64,000 bases of DNA from Glutinoglossum americanum (lineage: Eukaryota > Ascomycota > Geoglossomycetes > Geoglossales > Geoglossaceae). The notes below the pieces were generated by a model that was given only the letters and a program-made list of their open reading frames with translations, was not told where the DNA came from and did not search any database. The DNA lies in assembly GCA_020080175.1 (NCBI GenBank), contig JAGHQL010000020.1:15181-79180 (forward strand). The letters are read 5' to 3'. Of the stretch, positions 1 through 10,510 are shown piece after piece (within the stretch, counting starts at the first letter, position 1; each line of letters opens with the position of its first letter). Position numbers and translations under genes: made by a program.

Positions 1-297
1 GGCACCCTTCTCCACCAGTAGCCGCACCACCGCCTCGCTCCCGCCCATGGCCGCCACGTGCAGCGCCGTCGATCCGTAGTCATCCTTCGCGGCGACGTCG
101 GCACCCTTCTCCACCAGTAGCCGCACCACCGCCTCGCTCCCGCCTAGGGCCGCCGCGTGCAGCACCGTCAATCCTTCGCAACCCTTCGCGGCGACGTCCG
201 CCCCCTTCTCCACCAGTAGCCGCACCACGGCCTCGCACCCGCCTAGGGCCGCCCCGTGCAGCACCGTCAATCCGTTCCCATCCTTCGCGGTGATATC
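1..297 (-). repeat. Tandem 99-bp ankyrin-coding repeats
   Basis: Three 99-bp units (1-99, 100-198, 199-297), each coding one 33-residue ankyrin repeat on the minus strand. The first ~45 bp of units 1 and 2 are identical and unit 3 differs from them at few sites. A fourth, diverged unit follows from 298. Identity at the DNA level, including silent sites, points to recent duplication or conversion among units. The array probably continues past the left edge. Confidence 0.85.
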
Positions 298-3200
298 AGC
301 ACCCTGCTCCAGCAGGTAGCTGCAAATTTCCTGCTGGCCATTCTCTGATGCACGGTGAAGCAGTGTTTTTTTTTCAAGGTCTCTCCCGTCAACTGGATTA
401 CCTCCTTGGATGAGCAGGGTAATATCATCGAGTAGTCCAACACTAGCTACATCATGCGCAGTGGAAGTGTCGGTGAGAAGCCACCCCTTGATATCGCCAC
501 GGAAATATGGATGATCTAGTAGGGTGGTGTAACCCATCACGGCAAAAGGACTTATTTTTGAGGGGGTAGTGAAGTGGACTTCTGCGTCTATCAGGCTGCG
601 TCCACCATGCAACGCTCTTACTTGCATCATGGCTGTGAGAGCTGTGCTTCCACTTGATAGGAAGGTTTTCAGGGGCTCTCTAAGGTCCTCGGGTACCTGA
701 AGGAGTTTATGAAGGTGACGGTCGAAGAAATATGAGCTGTATAAAGCAAGGCGATATGTTTGCACCCGGCGGTAAAGATCAAAACTATTATCACAAGGCC
801 CATCATTGAAAAAGCCCTGTAATAGATATGATAAACAAGAGTGTGAGAGCATGGTGTGAGCTGTAGTGGAGCTGACGAAGAATCCTCTGAGGCCTTCTCC
901 ATCGGCCCGTTCTAATTGAGCAGTACTTTTGAAACCTGTAAAGTACTCTTTCACGGAGTAGTGGATTGGCCGCACGAGCTCACTGTCGACCTCGAGAAGG
1001 TTCGCACAGGCCTCGATTACCGCTTCCTGTCCATATCTTGTTAGGTCTTCTCGCTTCCCAGCAGACTCCTCAATTTGAACGGCCTCGAGCAGCTCCTTTA
1101 TATGCAGTGGCCTTTCAGCGTATAAGACCCAGATGAAGCACCTCTTAGCAAGCTCCCGAAGTGCTGTAGTCTGTTGGCATATTCGTTGCAGAGCCCGGCC
1201 GTATGTGTGATCTAAACCGCGTGGCGTATTGTGGAGCTCTGCTTCGATGTCTTGATCGCTGCGTTGCTTGCATATGTTGATCAATTGTAGGTTGACCCAC
1301 AGGAACCTATGCGTGGTAAGTTAAGCCGTATGAGATTCCTTTGGCATTGGTCTGCTCACATTCCTTCTGCTCTGCTGACAAGGGTTTGGATGATCCTCTC
1401 CTGCAGCGCATGATCTCTTAGCCTCAACTTCTTCGTCTTCACCAACTGCCCAACACGATCGCTGACAAAGGCATTGATATCTTCTGCGACATTCCTCGCT
1501 TCTATTTGGATTGTTGGTGTTTTCATGAAAGCCTCTGCGATGTCATTCTCCATTCGACTGGTTACAAATACCCTGGCGCAAGGAAAATCGTTTGCCAGCT
1601 CGCATATGAAATCTATGACCTTCTCGCGTGGATCTTGTTGGCACTCATCAAGAGCATCGATTACCAGAAAAATACGATCGTAAGATTCAGCAAGATGAAG
1701 GAAGTTCTCCTTGTACTTATCGAAGGCTGGAGTTCGTGCATCCCCATCGTACTTATGATAGAAATCCAGGAGACTTTGCGGGATTTTTTCTTTCTTCCAA
1801 CAGAGTTGCTTGATGAACGCGGAGACAATTTGGGAAGGCTGGTGCTGCGGGTCTGGAGAGTTGTATTTGCAATATGCAAAGGCAACACCAACCTTATCAT
1901 TGAAGGAGTGATGGGTGGTAATATGTTCGACTGTAATTGATCTTTTATCGGCCAACTTAGCATTGTTGTTGGTTGTTGGGGAGGCCATGTAGACTTACGC
2001 TAAGACTGACTTCCCTGCGCCGGCTATACCAAGATCAGTATTGTTTGACGAGAAAACTAGCTAAGTATAACATACGCTTTCCAAAACACCATAGCACCTC
2101 GGACATCTGGCTGTGAAACCACTGTTGAAATTCAAGTCTCTGGATGAACCAGTTCCCAGTTCCCGGATGTCTCTTTGCAAAAATAGTGTCGTGATCCTCG
2201 TCGAAATCGATTGTGGAGATCCAATGAAGAAAACCCTTTCTCTCGTCACCTACACTCGAACGAGTCAGTCAGGTAGACCTTTGAACGTCAGCCCTGTCGG
2301 TATACTTACCTCTTGCTTTCAGCTCTGCTTCTTGGTTTCTGGTCTGGATGGCATTGAGCTGCACTGCCTGAGCCGAATGCAGTAGGACGTTCAAGTGATG
2401 CTCAAGTCTCCCGTCTATCGATCCGAAGCTATCCTCGAAAGGCTCCCACTGGACCCGAATAAATATTCTAACTGAGGGGTATCCTAGCAGCCAGTCTAAG
2501 GTTAACAGCGGGAAACAATCGTAAGAAGCAGTTCAACGTCGGCATACTTCTCTCAACTCCACGCTTATCCACAAAGACATTTCTTGCTTTTCTCCAAAAG
2601 TCGAGTAAGTCGCAATAAATATCGGATATGGTCTGAACGCTTAGTTAGACTTAGGAGGGAGACTTTGCTAGCTATTTGGGGTACGCAGCTTTTTGAATGA
2701 GTTTGACTTCACGAGAGGATTTTGTGTACTCTGCCAGATGCTCTAGGTGATCTGAGAGGCGAATCATCATATCAGTCAAACGGCTGAAGAATGTAACAAA
2801 TTTGACTGCAACCTATAGGATTTATAGATTAGCTGCTAGGGAGATCGTTCGTCAAATGAGCCACCCACATCGATTACTACTCGGATAGCGCCCACCACTA
2901 AGGAAGAGATCTCAGGATTACTCTGTACTCCAATAGCTACGCCCCGCATGAATTGTTCTATGATCCTTAGGAATCTGGCGAAGGGTTCTGCACATCGCCT
3001 ACATGTTGCTTTTTCATTGTGCACACTGTCAAACTCTCTGACCTTTGAGAAGAGGTCTTCAGGTGAAATATTCTGATAGGCTCTCTCAAGAGCGTCTCTT
3101 TCAGCCTGATCGAGCTTCTGTAGATGTTGTTGGAGGGCGTAATCAAAGGCAACGTTGTCACCGGCGCTGGGCAGACGAAAATGTCAGTTCATGCATAACT

Positions 3201-3344
3201 AGTCTGTCAAGGCTTGATGTGAAATCGAAGAGACAGGGTAGGGTGTTTATCGGACCTGACGGGGGTCCCAGGGAAGACTTGAGGTGGAGGCCTCGGAGTG
3301 CTTCCACCTGGGGTTTTCCGGAAGCGGCGAGGCCAGGAGAGCAT
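1..3344 (-). CDS. NACHT-ankyrin NLR-like (STAND) protein, 3' end missing
   Basis: Fungal NLR-like receptor; relatives act in non-self recognition or cell death, but its own role is unknown. Nine exons can be followed on the minus strand: 3344-3256, 3166-2869, 2812-2685, 2639-2548, 2483-2310, 2249-2076, 2023-1999, 1941-1360 and 1306 to the edge. All phases agree, giving about 955 residues before the window ends. The N-terminal ~200 residues are a helical fungal STAND N-domain (SSLVVGAIRVVIDV). A Walker A motif, GKPGAGKS, near residue 318 is assembled across the intron 2075-2024. A Walker B-like FLVIDALDEC and VFVTSR follow in exon 8, then the typical GMFLWVNLQL join. Exon 9 holds the region after NACHT and at least four ankyrin repeats (TALHVAAMGGSEAVVRLL). 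No stop or frameshift is seen, so it looks intact but is cut by the window. The first exon is the least certain part. Confidence 0.85.
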
Positions 3345-4137
3345 TGTTGTCTAACTTGTCCCGGTTGGCAGTTTTGTGTTTTAGTTATGATAGATAGAGC
3401 TAAGGACAGAAATGATCCTCGAGATTCTTAACCCCACACATATCGGCAAGACGAACCAATGAGGGTGTGTGCCAGCACATTGCACGCCGACATTTCTTTC
3501 GCCTGGTTACCGCGCGAATGTAGAGGCACACAGTTTCATCCTCTCTCTTTTTTCTCAACATCGCAAGTGTAAGTACACGCACACCTCAAGATAGTTCGGA
3601 CACCCCTTCTAACTGAAAATGGGTGCCGGCCGGGCATATGCGCCTGGCTCTAGTTAAGCAGACACCTATTCCATATTAGTAATCGCCCTACGTCAGCGGT
3701 CTCGAAAAATAAACAGTACAGGACTAACTCCCCTCTTGGTTATAGGCCCCAAAGTGATAGAAACGAGGTGCGACCGCGATTAGATAGAGGCTTTCCCTAT
3801 CTCCCGAGTCATTTTCCGGGCTATGGTCGGAATCGGTTCCGAAGCGTTTAGGCGAGCTTGTCGGAACTTTTGACTGGGGGTTAAAAACGTGAGCGCCCGC
3901 GCCGCACTTGTGCCTGGCATGAAACGATATATATATATGGGGTATAAATAACAGAGTTTAAACATTCCCGGGCTGAACCCGCTTTTTATATTGTCTTCGT
4001 CGCTCCCATTGGGATGGCGGCGATCGGATTTAATCTGTCTCATCTATGCTTTGTTGTTGATCTATGCCCATTGCACTCTACCGCTTTGCACCTACCTACC
4101 GCTCATACTCTTCAACAACCACCTCTCTTCCCCAAGG
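3345..4137. other. Intergenic, divergent promoters
   Basis: About 790 bp between the start of the NLR-like gene (minus) and the start of the Cys-rich gene (plus). It must hold both promoters. A run of TA dinucleotides followed by GGGGTATAAATAA near 3930-3950 could serve as a TATA-like element for the plus-strand gene. No gene or RNA recognised. Confidence 0.5.
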
Positions 4138-5016
4138 ATGCGGATCTATACTACCGCCCAAGCCTGCTACCTGCTTTTTATCGTGTCAGCATACGCAGCA
4201 TGCTACCAGCGCAGTGGCAAAAAGATCGACGACCCCTCGTATCAACCCTGCAATAACTTCAAGGGCCAATTCTCCATGTGCTGTGCATTGAATAAGACAA
4301 CAATCCCCGAGAGAGATGTTTGCCTCGAGAGCGGGCTTTGTCAGGAGACGCTACAGGATCAGGTTTTCCTGTGGCGAGGTGCTTGCACGGATCAGACGTG
4401 GCAGAGCCCACAGTGCCTTGCTTTGCTTTGTCCGTTTGATAATCCGAATGATGGGGTATGCGCTCTTTTCTCTACTTTGCTATCTTTCCGTCGACCTTCA
4501 GTGTATCCCAGTCCTTGCTTTCCCCAGTTTGCATGACCGTGACTAATGGCTGCGTAGGCGGGAAACCAACCCTTAACCGATTGTCTTGATGGGACTTACT
4601 GCTGTGGCAAAGGAAATACTACCTGCTGCACCCAGAAGCAAGGGTATGCCGTACCGCCTACTATAGATGTAATCGCTCCTACTACATGTACCAATACTTC
4701 AAGCCCCGCCATCACCGCTACCGTCCTCTCTCAGAAGACCTGTCCAGCCGCCACTACTGGGAATAAAGGCCTGCCAGAAAAATCAGTAGCTGGTATCGCC
4801 GTCGGAGTGGCTATAGCCGTTTCGATCTTCTGGTCAATCCTTCTTTGGTATTGTGTGCACCGAGCTTCAAAACAGGTCCAGAAACAGAACCGAGAACAGG
4901 TCCAGGAACAGGCCCAGATGCCTTCCATAGTTGGGAAAAGCGAACTGCCGCCATCGAATGACCCTTTCAGGCACGAACTGGGTACTCGCCGTCCTCTACA
5001 CGAGCTGCCGTTGTAA
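4138..5016 (+). CDS. Secreted-type Cys-rich protein with one C-terminal membrane helix
   Basis: Two exons, 4138-4455 and 4558-5016 (intron with GTATGC donor and GTAG acceptor, phase 0), giving 258 residues. The start at 4138 is chosen because it opens directly into a signal peptide (MRIYTTAQACYLLFIVSAYA); a longer upstream reading frame from 3991 would bury it. The ectodomain is rich in spaced cysteines (CCALN, CLESGLC, CTDQTW, DGTYCC, NTTCC). A single membrane helix lies near SVAGIAVGVAIAVSIFWSIL, followed by WYCVHR and a short Gln-rich tail (KQVQKQNREQVQEQAQ). The layout resembles a widespread fungal family of Cys-rich, single-pass surface proteins. Function is unknown; a surface sensor or wall-associated role is only inference. 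Confidence 0.75.
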
Positions 5017-7843
5017 TAACCCTAACCCGGTCAACCAACAGGCACAGTGTCACCCAGGATGCATCGTATAAAGTAAGGCGTATCGTGTCACCTGCTTCCT
5101 CTACACCCTTATATACACCCTAACCATCATACTCACCAACCCCCGACTCGTATCTGTCGGCGAACAAGTGGACCTTGTGAGCCTTTAGGCCTGATAGGAA
5201 ATTGCTGGTCATGAGGGAATGTAGAGATTTCGACAGGTCATTGCACGTTTCCATTCTATCTAAGGAATTATTGAGCTGTCGTTCTTAATGGAGACATTTT
5301 ACAGGGGAGAACTTAAAGATTTGGCTAGTGCGCTGTTAATGGTTCGGAGTCAACAAACTATAGCGAGACCTCACGATTATATTTTCGAGTCCTTTGGGTC
5401 TCAAGAAAAAATGTACCTTGGTGGTAGGATATTGTGGTATTAATGTGTGTACAGACGCGGTTCCATGGATCTAGTTTAGATAGCATTCTCATTCGTTCTC
5501 TTTTAGTGTCTCCAGGAAAACCCATTGAAGAATGCCCGGCAGAAAAGCGGACTAAACGAGGCACTTCCTTCATCTAAGAATAAAATCCCCTCTATATTCC
5601 TTCTCCCATCTCTGCAGCCTGGGAAACACTACAAGCGAGTACCGGCGGAGGGGTAAGGCACTGGGGCCGGACTACACGTCGGCGCTGGACACGGTCTACA
5701 ACCTCGGCATCCTCTACAGGGACTAGAGCAGGCCGGTGGAGGAGACCATGTACCAACGGCATCACCCATGAGCACTAGAAGGCTGTATAGCTAGTAAGGC
5801 CAGCAACGCAAGCCACTAATATCTTGCCATCAACTGCCCCACCCTCCCCGCCCACTAGTAGCGTTTCTAGATCTACTCTATCTGCTCTCTTCACTTTTCT
5901 TCCCACGCTGAGAATATTGGAGGGTGTGGTGTCAATATAGCGTCGTGCTTACCCTATATATATGCCCTCCACCCACATTTCATCCAATCTTTCTACAGCT
6001 TCGTTCTATAAACATTTCGGTATCAGGTACAAAAAAGCCTCTCCCAAATCTGTACTACCAAGAGCAGAAAGACGCTTACGGTAAAAGAGCTACAGAAAAG
6101 CTGCAGTTAGAGGCTAAAAACATGCTATAAAGGATATACTCATATATTCAGAAGGCTCTCGGGGGTCAAAATTAACAGTCATAGACCACGCTGCCTTCTG
6201 TCATCACTTAACATTCGTCACTCGTCACTGGTGTAGTAAAAGCATTGACCAAGTGTGAGGCCTCGCGGTGCAATCGAATGTTCACTATTCCAACTTTGGC
6301 CCCCACAAAAATAAATACACGTACTCTGTCATAGTGACTCATGCGACTGGGCGAAGCAAATATCCAAACTATTTTTGCGATTTAAGAAGAGCATATGCCT
6401 GGACCCTACTAAAACAAATAAATATCTACTATCTATCGCCTTATTACTATAACCCTAGAAGACCAAATGGAATACTTACGCCCTGCTACCGAATATTAAT
6501 GCCCCCACTACCGCAACCCTGGAAGGATAAATACTCTCCCTATCTAGGATATTTAAATAGCTCGAAGTTGGTTTCTTCTTCCTCCCCACCTCCACCCTAT
6601 CATATGAAGCGAGTCAACTTTGAATCCGAAACTCCTTGATCGGCCTCGATTATTCCTTTTTGCAATATTGCCCAGCAAACCTACTCCAAGCCCGAAACCC
6701 CTGGATCAAGCCTACCTATTCCTTCGCAACATAGTAGAGAAAGAAACGCAGGACAGCCTTCATGGCTAATCCCAAGTGCTCAAACGGAGCACCGGGAGCT
6801 ACATGCAACGGGAGAAGGCTTTTTCACGGTAGCAGACTTCGCATCCGCGATAGAGTCGAATACGCGGCTTGCCTCACAGGAGCGTGCTCAACACCAAACG
6901 GATTGTCGTTTCATGGCGCTAAGCATTCGTGACGTTATCATACCAAAACAAAATCTAGCAGAGAAGTTTGGGTTGGGAGTTGGAAGTGGGATCAGGGAAG
7001 ACATGCACTTTCGTGGATATATCTTCCCCCCCGTTTTCTTCTCTATCTCAGAAGTGGGTTCCCTCTTACTTACCCGCCTTCGCAAGTTTCTTAGAATTGC
7101 AACTTGATTGAATTAGTCGAACATCGGACGCGGCTAGATAAAGGCGGGGCCAATATAGACCTAGTGGCCTTGATACCCACGTAATTGTTAATAATTAGAT
7201 GAGCCTTAGTTACCGACTGTTTGTGCTGGCGGCGACGAAGTTCCTGCGGGGATGCCGTTATCGTTGAGTTGAAGCCACGCAGGACCGATTGTTGCCGTTT
7301 TTAGCTGCGGAGTCAAGCAGGAGCGGTCTCTGGGCAGCTTGTACCCACTTCCCGTAAAAGCGGCAAGAGTTGCGGAACTTTACCTTTTATTTCTATGCCT
7401 TCCGCAGAAGAAGTGCGTGGTGTAGGACGACTGGGTCGATGCGCAACCCCGACCTGTCGATAGCCTTACGTTTGTCGAGATGATTGAGTGTGGGAGTACA
7501 AGAGAAGATGTTTCTGCGCCCCGTCATTCTGCGGTCCGGGCCGGTGAACTAATCGAGCAATAGAGGCATATCTCCAACGCGCATAGTGCAGTTTGCACCA
7601 ATGACAACTAGCCCTTCCTATAGTCATGGACCTCACGCGGAAAGTGCAAACGATTCGAGCTTATGCGATGGGTGATCGCAGAGAGTCTCTTGGATAAGGC
7701 TGGCCAGAAACTGGTGAATATAACCAGTTGCCCCGACGTTCCATCTCACATCATGCTGCATCTGGTGGTGGATATTTCATCAACCATTGAACAAAGTCTC
7801 AACACTCTCATATCCGCTATCCACGAAGGCTTAGGAAATTGTT
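5017..7843. other. Gene-poor, AT-rich intergenic stretch
   Basis: About 2.8 kb without a convincing intact gene. It includes the TPR relic at 5636-5765. The part from about 6100 to 6650 is AT-rich with a 123-codon open frame at 6268-6639 that shows no recognisable domain. A 64-codon frame at 7663-7854 overlaps the start of the next gene in another frame; it may be an upstream ORF or chance. Confidence 0.45.
5636..5765 (+). pseudogene. Relic of a kinesin-light-chain-type TPR repeat
   Basis: A GC-rich island of about 130 bp inside AT-rich DNA. In frame it reads KALGPDYTSALDTVYNLG, then ILYRD, a stop, and METMYQR-like residues. This matches the tandem TPR unit common in fungal NB-ARC/TPR STAND proteins, where the usual text is LYRDQGR. 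The stop sits where CAG (Gln) is expected, so a CAG to TAG change fits RIP-type mutation at CpA. No start, neighbouring repeats or NB-ARC domain remain. It is a fragment, not a gene. Confidence 0.6.
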
Positions 7844-9964
7844 ATGATGCCTGACAACTGCAAGAACGCATCAAGCGGCATGTCGAGCCCAACAGCGGAT
7901 TCTCAGCTGAACCAATCGACAGCCCTTGAAAGTCGGCCTGCCCCCGACAACAAAGCAGTAGTTGTCGGGCTATACGGAGTTCCCGGCTCCGGTAAGACGT
8001 TTCTGCTAGACCAGCTGAGGAGGCAACTCGGACAAGAGTGTTTCGCGTTCTACGAAGGCTCTAAGATGATTGCCACTGTTGTTCCCGGCGGTCTCGACGC
8101 ATTCCAGAAACTGGGGGAGCAAGAGAAGGTGCATTATCGCCAGCTTGCTATCGACACGATTGGAAAGAAATGTGCCGACAGCGGACAAGTCGCAGTGGTC
8201 GCTGGACATTTCATGTTCTGGCCCCAGGAGGAGGAAGCTGGATGCCCAGTGTATACTCAAAATGACCTAGACACGTTCACGCACATACTCTACTTGGACG
8301 TTCCCGCCGAGGTCGTCGCGCAATATCATCTGGACGACACGGGAAGAAGTCGTCCGTCTACATCGGTCGCCCATTTACGCAAGTGGCAACAGGCCGAAAA
8401 GACCCAGCTGCGCCGTCTCTGTCGACACCATGGCATTTTATTCTCGCTCGTATCCCCGCGTCCGACGTTGCTGGACAGAGCCTTAACGCTGCTACGCGAT
8501 TTCTTGCATCACACCGAGGAGTACAACCTGTCCCTCGCCGAAACCAGGCTGGATGAGACCCTTGTTACTGGCCAAGGCCAGCCGGAGACGGTGTTGGTCA
8601 TGGACGCCGATAAAACGTTGGCTGCAGAGGACACTGGCACGTTGTTTTGGAAAAGAGCCCCTAGCTCTCGGCGGCCGGGGGGCGATGATTGTCCGCTGAA
8701 GACGCTATTCAGCAGCCCATTGGGTTACTCGTACACCGCGTTTCGTCAGGCCACACTGCTGTATGAAGAGACGGCCGACGATCAAGAATTTGATGCTCTC
8801 TGCCGAGATGTGGCATCGGCGGTGACCATGCATGCCGAGTTTGTGTCCCTGTTGCGACTGATAGCAGAAAAAGAACATGTTGGCGCGGTAATTGTTAGCT
8901 GTGGGCTGCGTGGCGTCTGGGAAAAGGTGTTGGAGAGAGAAGGTCTGTCCCAGACAGTGAAAGTCATCGGCGGGGGGCGCATCGCGGACGGCCTTGTCGT
9001 TACAGCTGCAGTGAAAGCCGCCTTGGTCGCTCGTTTGCAAGGTGCCCACCAGACGTATGTTTGGGCATTCGGGGATAGCCCGCTGGACTTGGAAATGTTG
9101 AGTAAGGCAGATCAAGCCATCGTTGTGGTTGGTGAGGAGCAGGCTAGGAGCAAGACCATGGACGCAGCTTTGATGAATGCCATTGACAATGACGGTCTTC
9201 GGGCGCGCCAAGCTGTGCTGCCCAGCAATGCGTCACCACGGCTGGACACTACCAAGCTTCCCCTGATCCAGCTCACGGATCACGAGTTCGTCGATTCTGT
9301 CCTCTGCCGCCGGATTCAACATCCTTGCATTCAAGCTAGTATTCAAGTCCTTCATGCAACAGACAGGAACGCGGCCAAGCTGCTCATGACGCCGACGCGA
9401 GATGCAAAGGTTGCCGGCCCGGTCCTGAGGGAAGCCCATCACCGTGTGGGATGGTATCTGGCGACCGAGTTTTTGGCCGACGTGATCGGCATCGAAGAGT
9501 ACCCGATTGCGCACGTCCAGGGCCACCATACAAGTGGCTATCGACTTTTACACGAGCAGCGGACATCGATTGTGGCGCTAATGCGCGGCGGAGAAGCCAT
9601 GGCTCTCGGCGTCAACGAAGCTATCCCGCTCGCCATGTTCGTCCATGCCAGCCGTCCCGGCGACATCATGCTCCATCATCTGCAGGGACAGCACACAGTA
9701 GTGCTGGTAGACTCGGTGGTGAACAGCGGCAAGACGGTGGTGCAGTTCGTGCAGCATATCCGCAACCTACATGCCACTATTCGCATCGTGGTTATTGCCG
9801 GCGTCGTCCAGGCCCAGTCAGTTTCCGGGGGCATCCTCGCCCAGGCACTCGCCTGTCACGCAGGACTCGGTCTTGTTGCACTTCGTCTCTCTGATAATAA
9901 GTTCACTGGCAGAGGCACCACCGACACCGGCAACCGTCTATTCAATACGACGCACCTACCCTGA
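7844..9964 (+). CDS. P-loop kinase-like / HAD phosphatase / uracil phosphoribosyltransferase fusion
   Basis: A single-exon gene of 706 residues with three enzyme-like parts. Residues ~38-225 are a P-loop NTPase with Walker A GVPGSGKT (45-52), resembling small nucleoside or adenylate kinases. Residues ~248-450 are a HAD hydrolase with the motif I nucleophile in VLVMDADKTL (D254, D256) and a late acidic motif FGDSPLDLEML. Residues ~475-706 are a UPRTase-type phosphoribosyltransferase with a PRPP loop VLVDSVVNSGKT (620-631) and a uracil-site-like tail TDTGNRLFNT. A plain salvage UPRTase makes UMP from uracil and PRPP and is about 220 residues long, so this is a large fusion. Key motifs look intact. 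The start could be either of the first two Met codons. Substrates of the first two parts are unknown, and its location among NLR and transposon remains suggests an accessory rather than housekeeping role. Confidence 0.8.
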   Translation: MMPDNCKNASSGMSSPTADSQLNQSTALESRPAPDNKAVVVGLYGVPGSGKTFLLDQLRRQLGQECFAFYEGSKMIATVVPGGLDAFQKLGEQEKVHYRQLAIDTIGKKCADSGQVAVVAGHFMFWPQEEEAGCPVYTQNDLDTFTHILYLDVPAEVVAQYHLDDTGRSRPSTSVAHLRKWQQAEKTQLRRLCRHHGILFSLVSPRPTLLDRALTLLRDFLHHTEEYNLSLAETRLDETLVTGQGQPETVLVMDADKTLAAEDTGTLFWKRAPSSRRPGGDDCPLKTLFSSPLGYSYTAFRQATLLYEETADDQEFDALCRDVASAVTMHAEFVSLLRLIAEKEHVGAVIVSCGLRGVWEKVLEREGLSQTVKVIGGGRIADGLVVTAAVKAALVARLQGAHQTYVWAFGDSPLDLEMLSKADQAIVVVGEEQARSKTMDAALMNAIDNDGLRARQAVLPSNASPRLDTTKLPLIQLTDHEFVDSVLCRRIQHPCIQASIQVLHATDRNAAKLLMTPTRDAKVAGPVLREAHHRVGWYLATEFLADVIGIEEYPIAHVQGHHTSGYRLLHEQRTSIVALMRGGEAMALGVNEAIPLAMFVHASRPGDIMLHHLQGQHTVVLVDSVVNSGKTVVQFVQHIRNLHATIRIVVIAGVVQAQSVSGGILAQALACHAGLGLVALRLSDNKFTGRGTTDTGNRLFNTTHLP

Positions 9965-10128
9965 CTGTACGTTCTTACAGTACTAGACATTTAGTTTGAG
10001 CCTTAAGTGAAAATCATGGTTTTCTCAAAAACCTACTACATCGATTTCTAACTACATCGAAAATAAAGCAAATACCCTACAAAGTTAATGATTTTCATCG
10101 CGAATAGAATATAAACAATTCTGCCAAC

Positions 10129-10500
10129 TCAAATATCACCCTCTGCCCCTCGATGCATTGTATGCCACTCATTCGCCACAATTATCGCCTTAACCCGGGT
10201 CCGCATATTCTCTGCTAAGGACACAAAAAGAGAGCCCGGTAGAACATCCCATACCTTGCACAACGCGTCCTCTAGGGCCACCCTATCCTCCTCTGAACCC
10301 CCTGAAGCGTTCGTGACCCCCAGAAACATTTTAGCTGCCAAACCAGACGCGCAAGCGGAGAGATATGGCGTGGGCTCCTCGCTCTCCCCCAAAACATTCG
10401 CGCCTTGCAATTCGCGCTCGGCGATGGAGCTCGTGAACCACCTGAGGAGCCTTCTTGAGCTGACTTCCCCGGGTTGCAATGCTACAACTACCTCGACGTC
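10129..10500 (-). pseudogene. Probable C-terminal remnant of a Tc1/mariner-type transposase
   Basis: A minus-strand open frame ends at 10129. Its last 50 residues, ALCKVWDVLP then LFVSLAENMRTRVKAIIVAN and EWHTMH, resemble the conserved C-terminus of Tc1/mariner DDE transposases (W..LP...L..SM..R..AVI.A.GW.T). The catalytic DDE core expected upstream is absent; a stop precedes the block and no inverted repeats were found by eye. The N-terminal part of the frame has no clear match, so an orphan protein cannot be excluded. Confidence 0.35.
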
Positions 10501-10510
10501 TCAGGCTCTG

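Noticed and set aside
6268-6639. 123-codon plus-strand frame
   Set aside because: Low-complexity, AT-rich, Tyr/Pro-heavy composition with no domain and no neighbouring exons; likely chance in decayed DNA.
7663-7854. 64-codon frame overlapping the start of the fusion gene, considered as its first exon
   Set aside because: No splice join gives a consistent frame into the P-loop domain, and the long frame has its own start; kept only as a possible upstream ORF.
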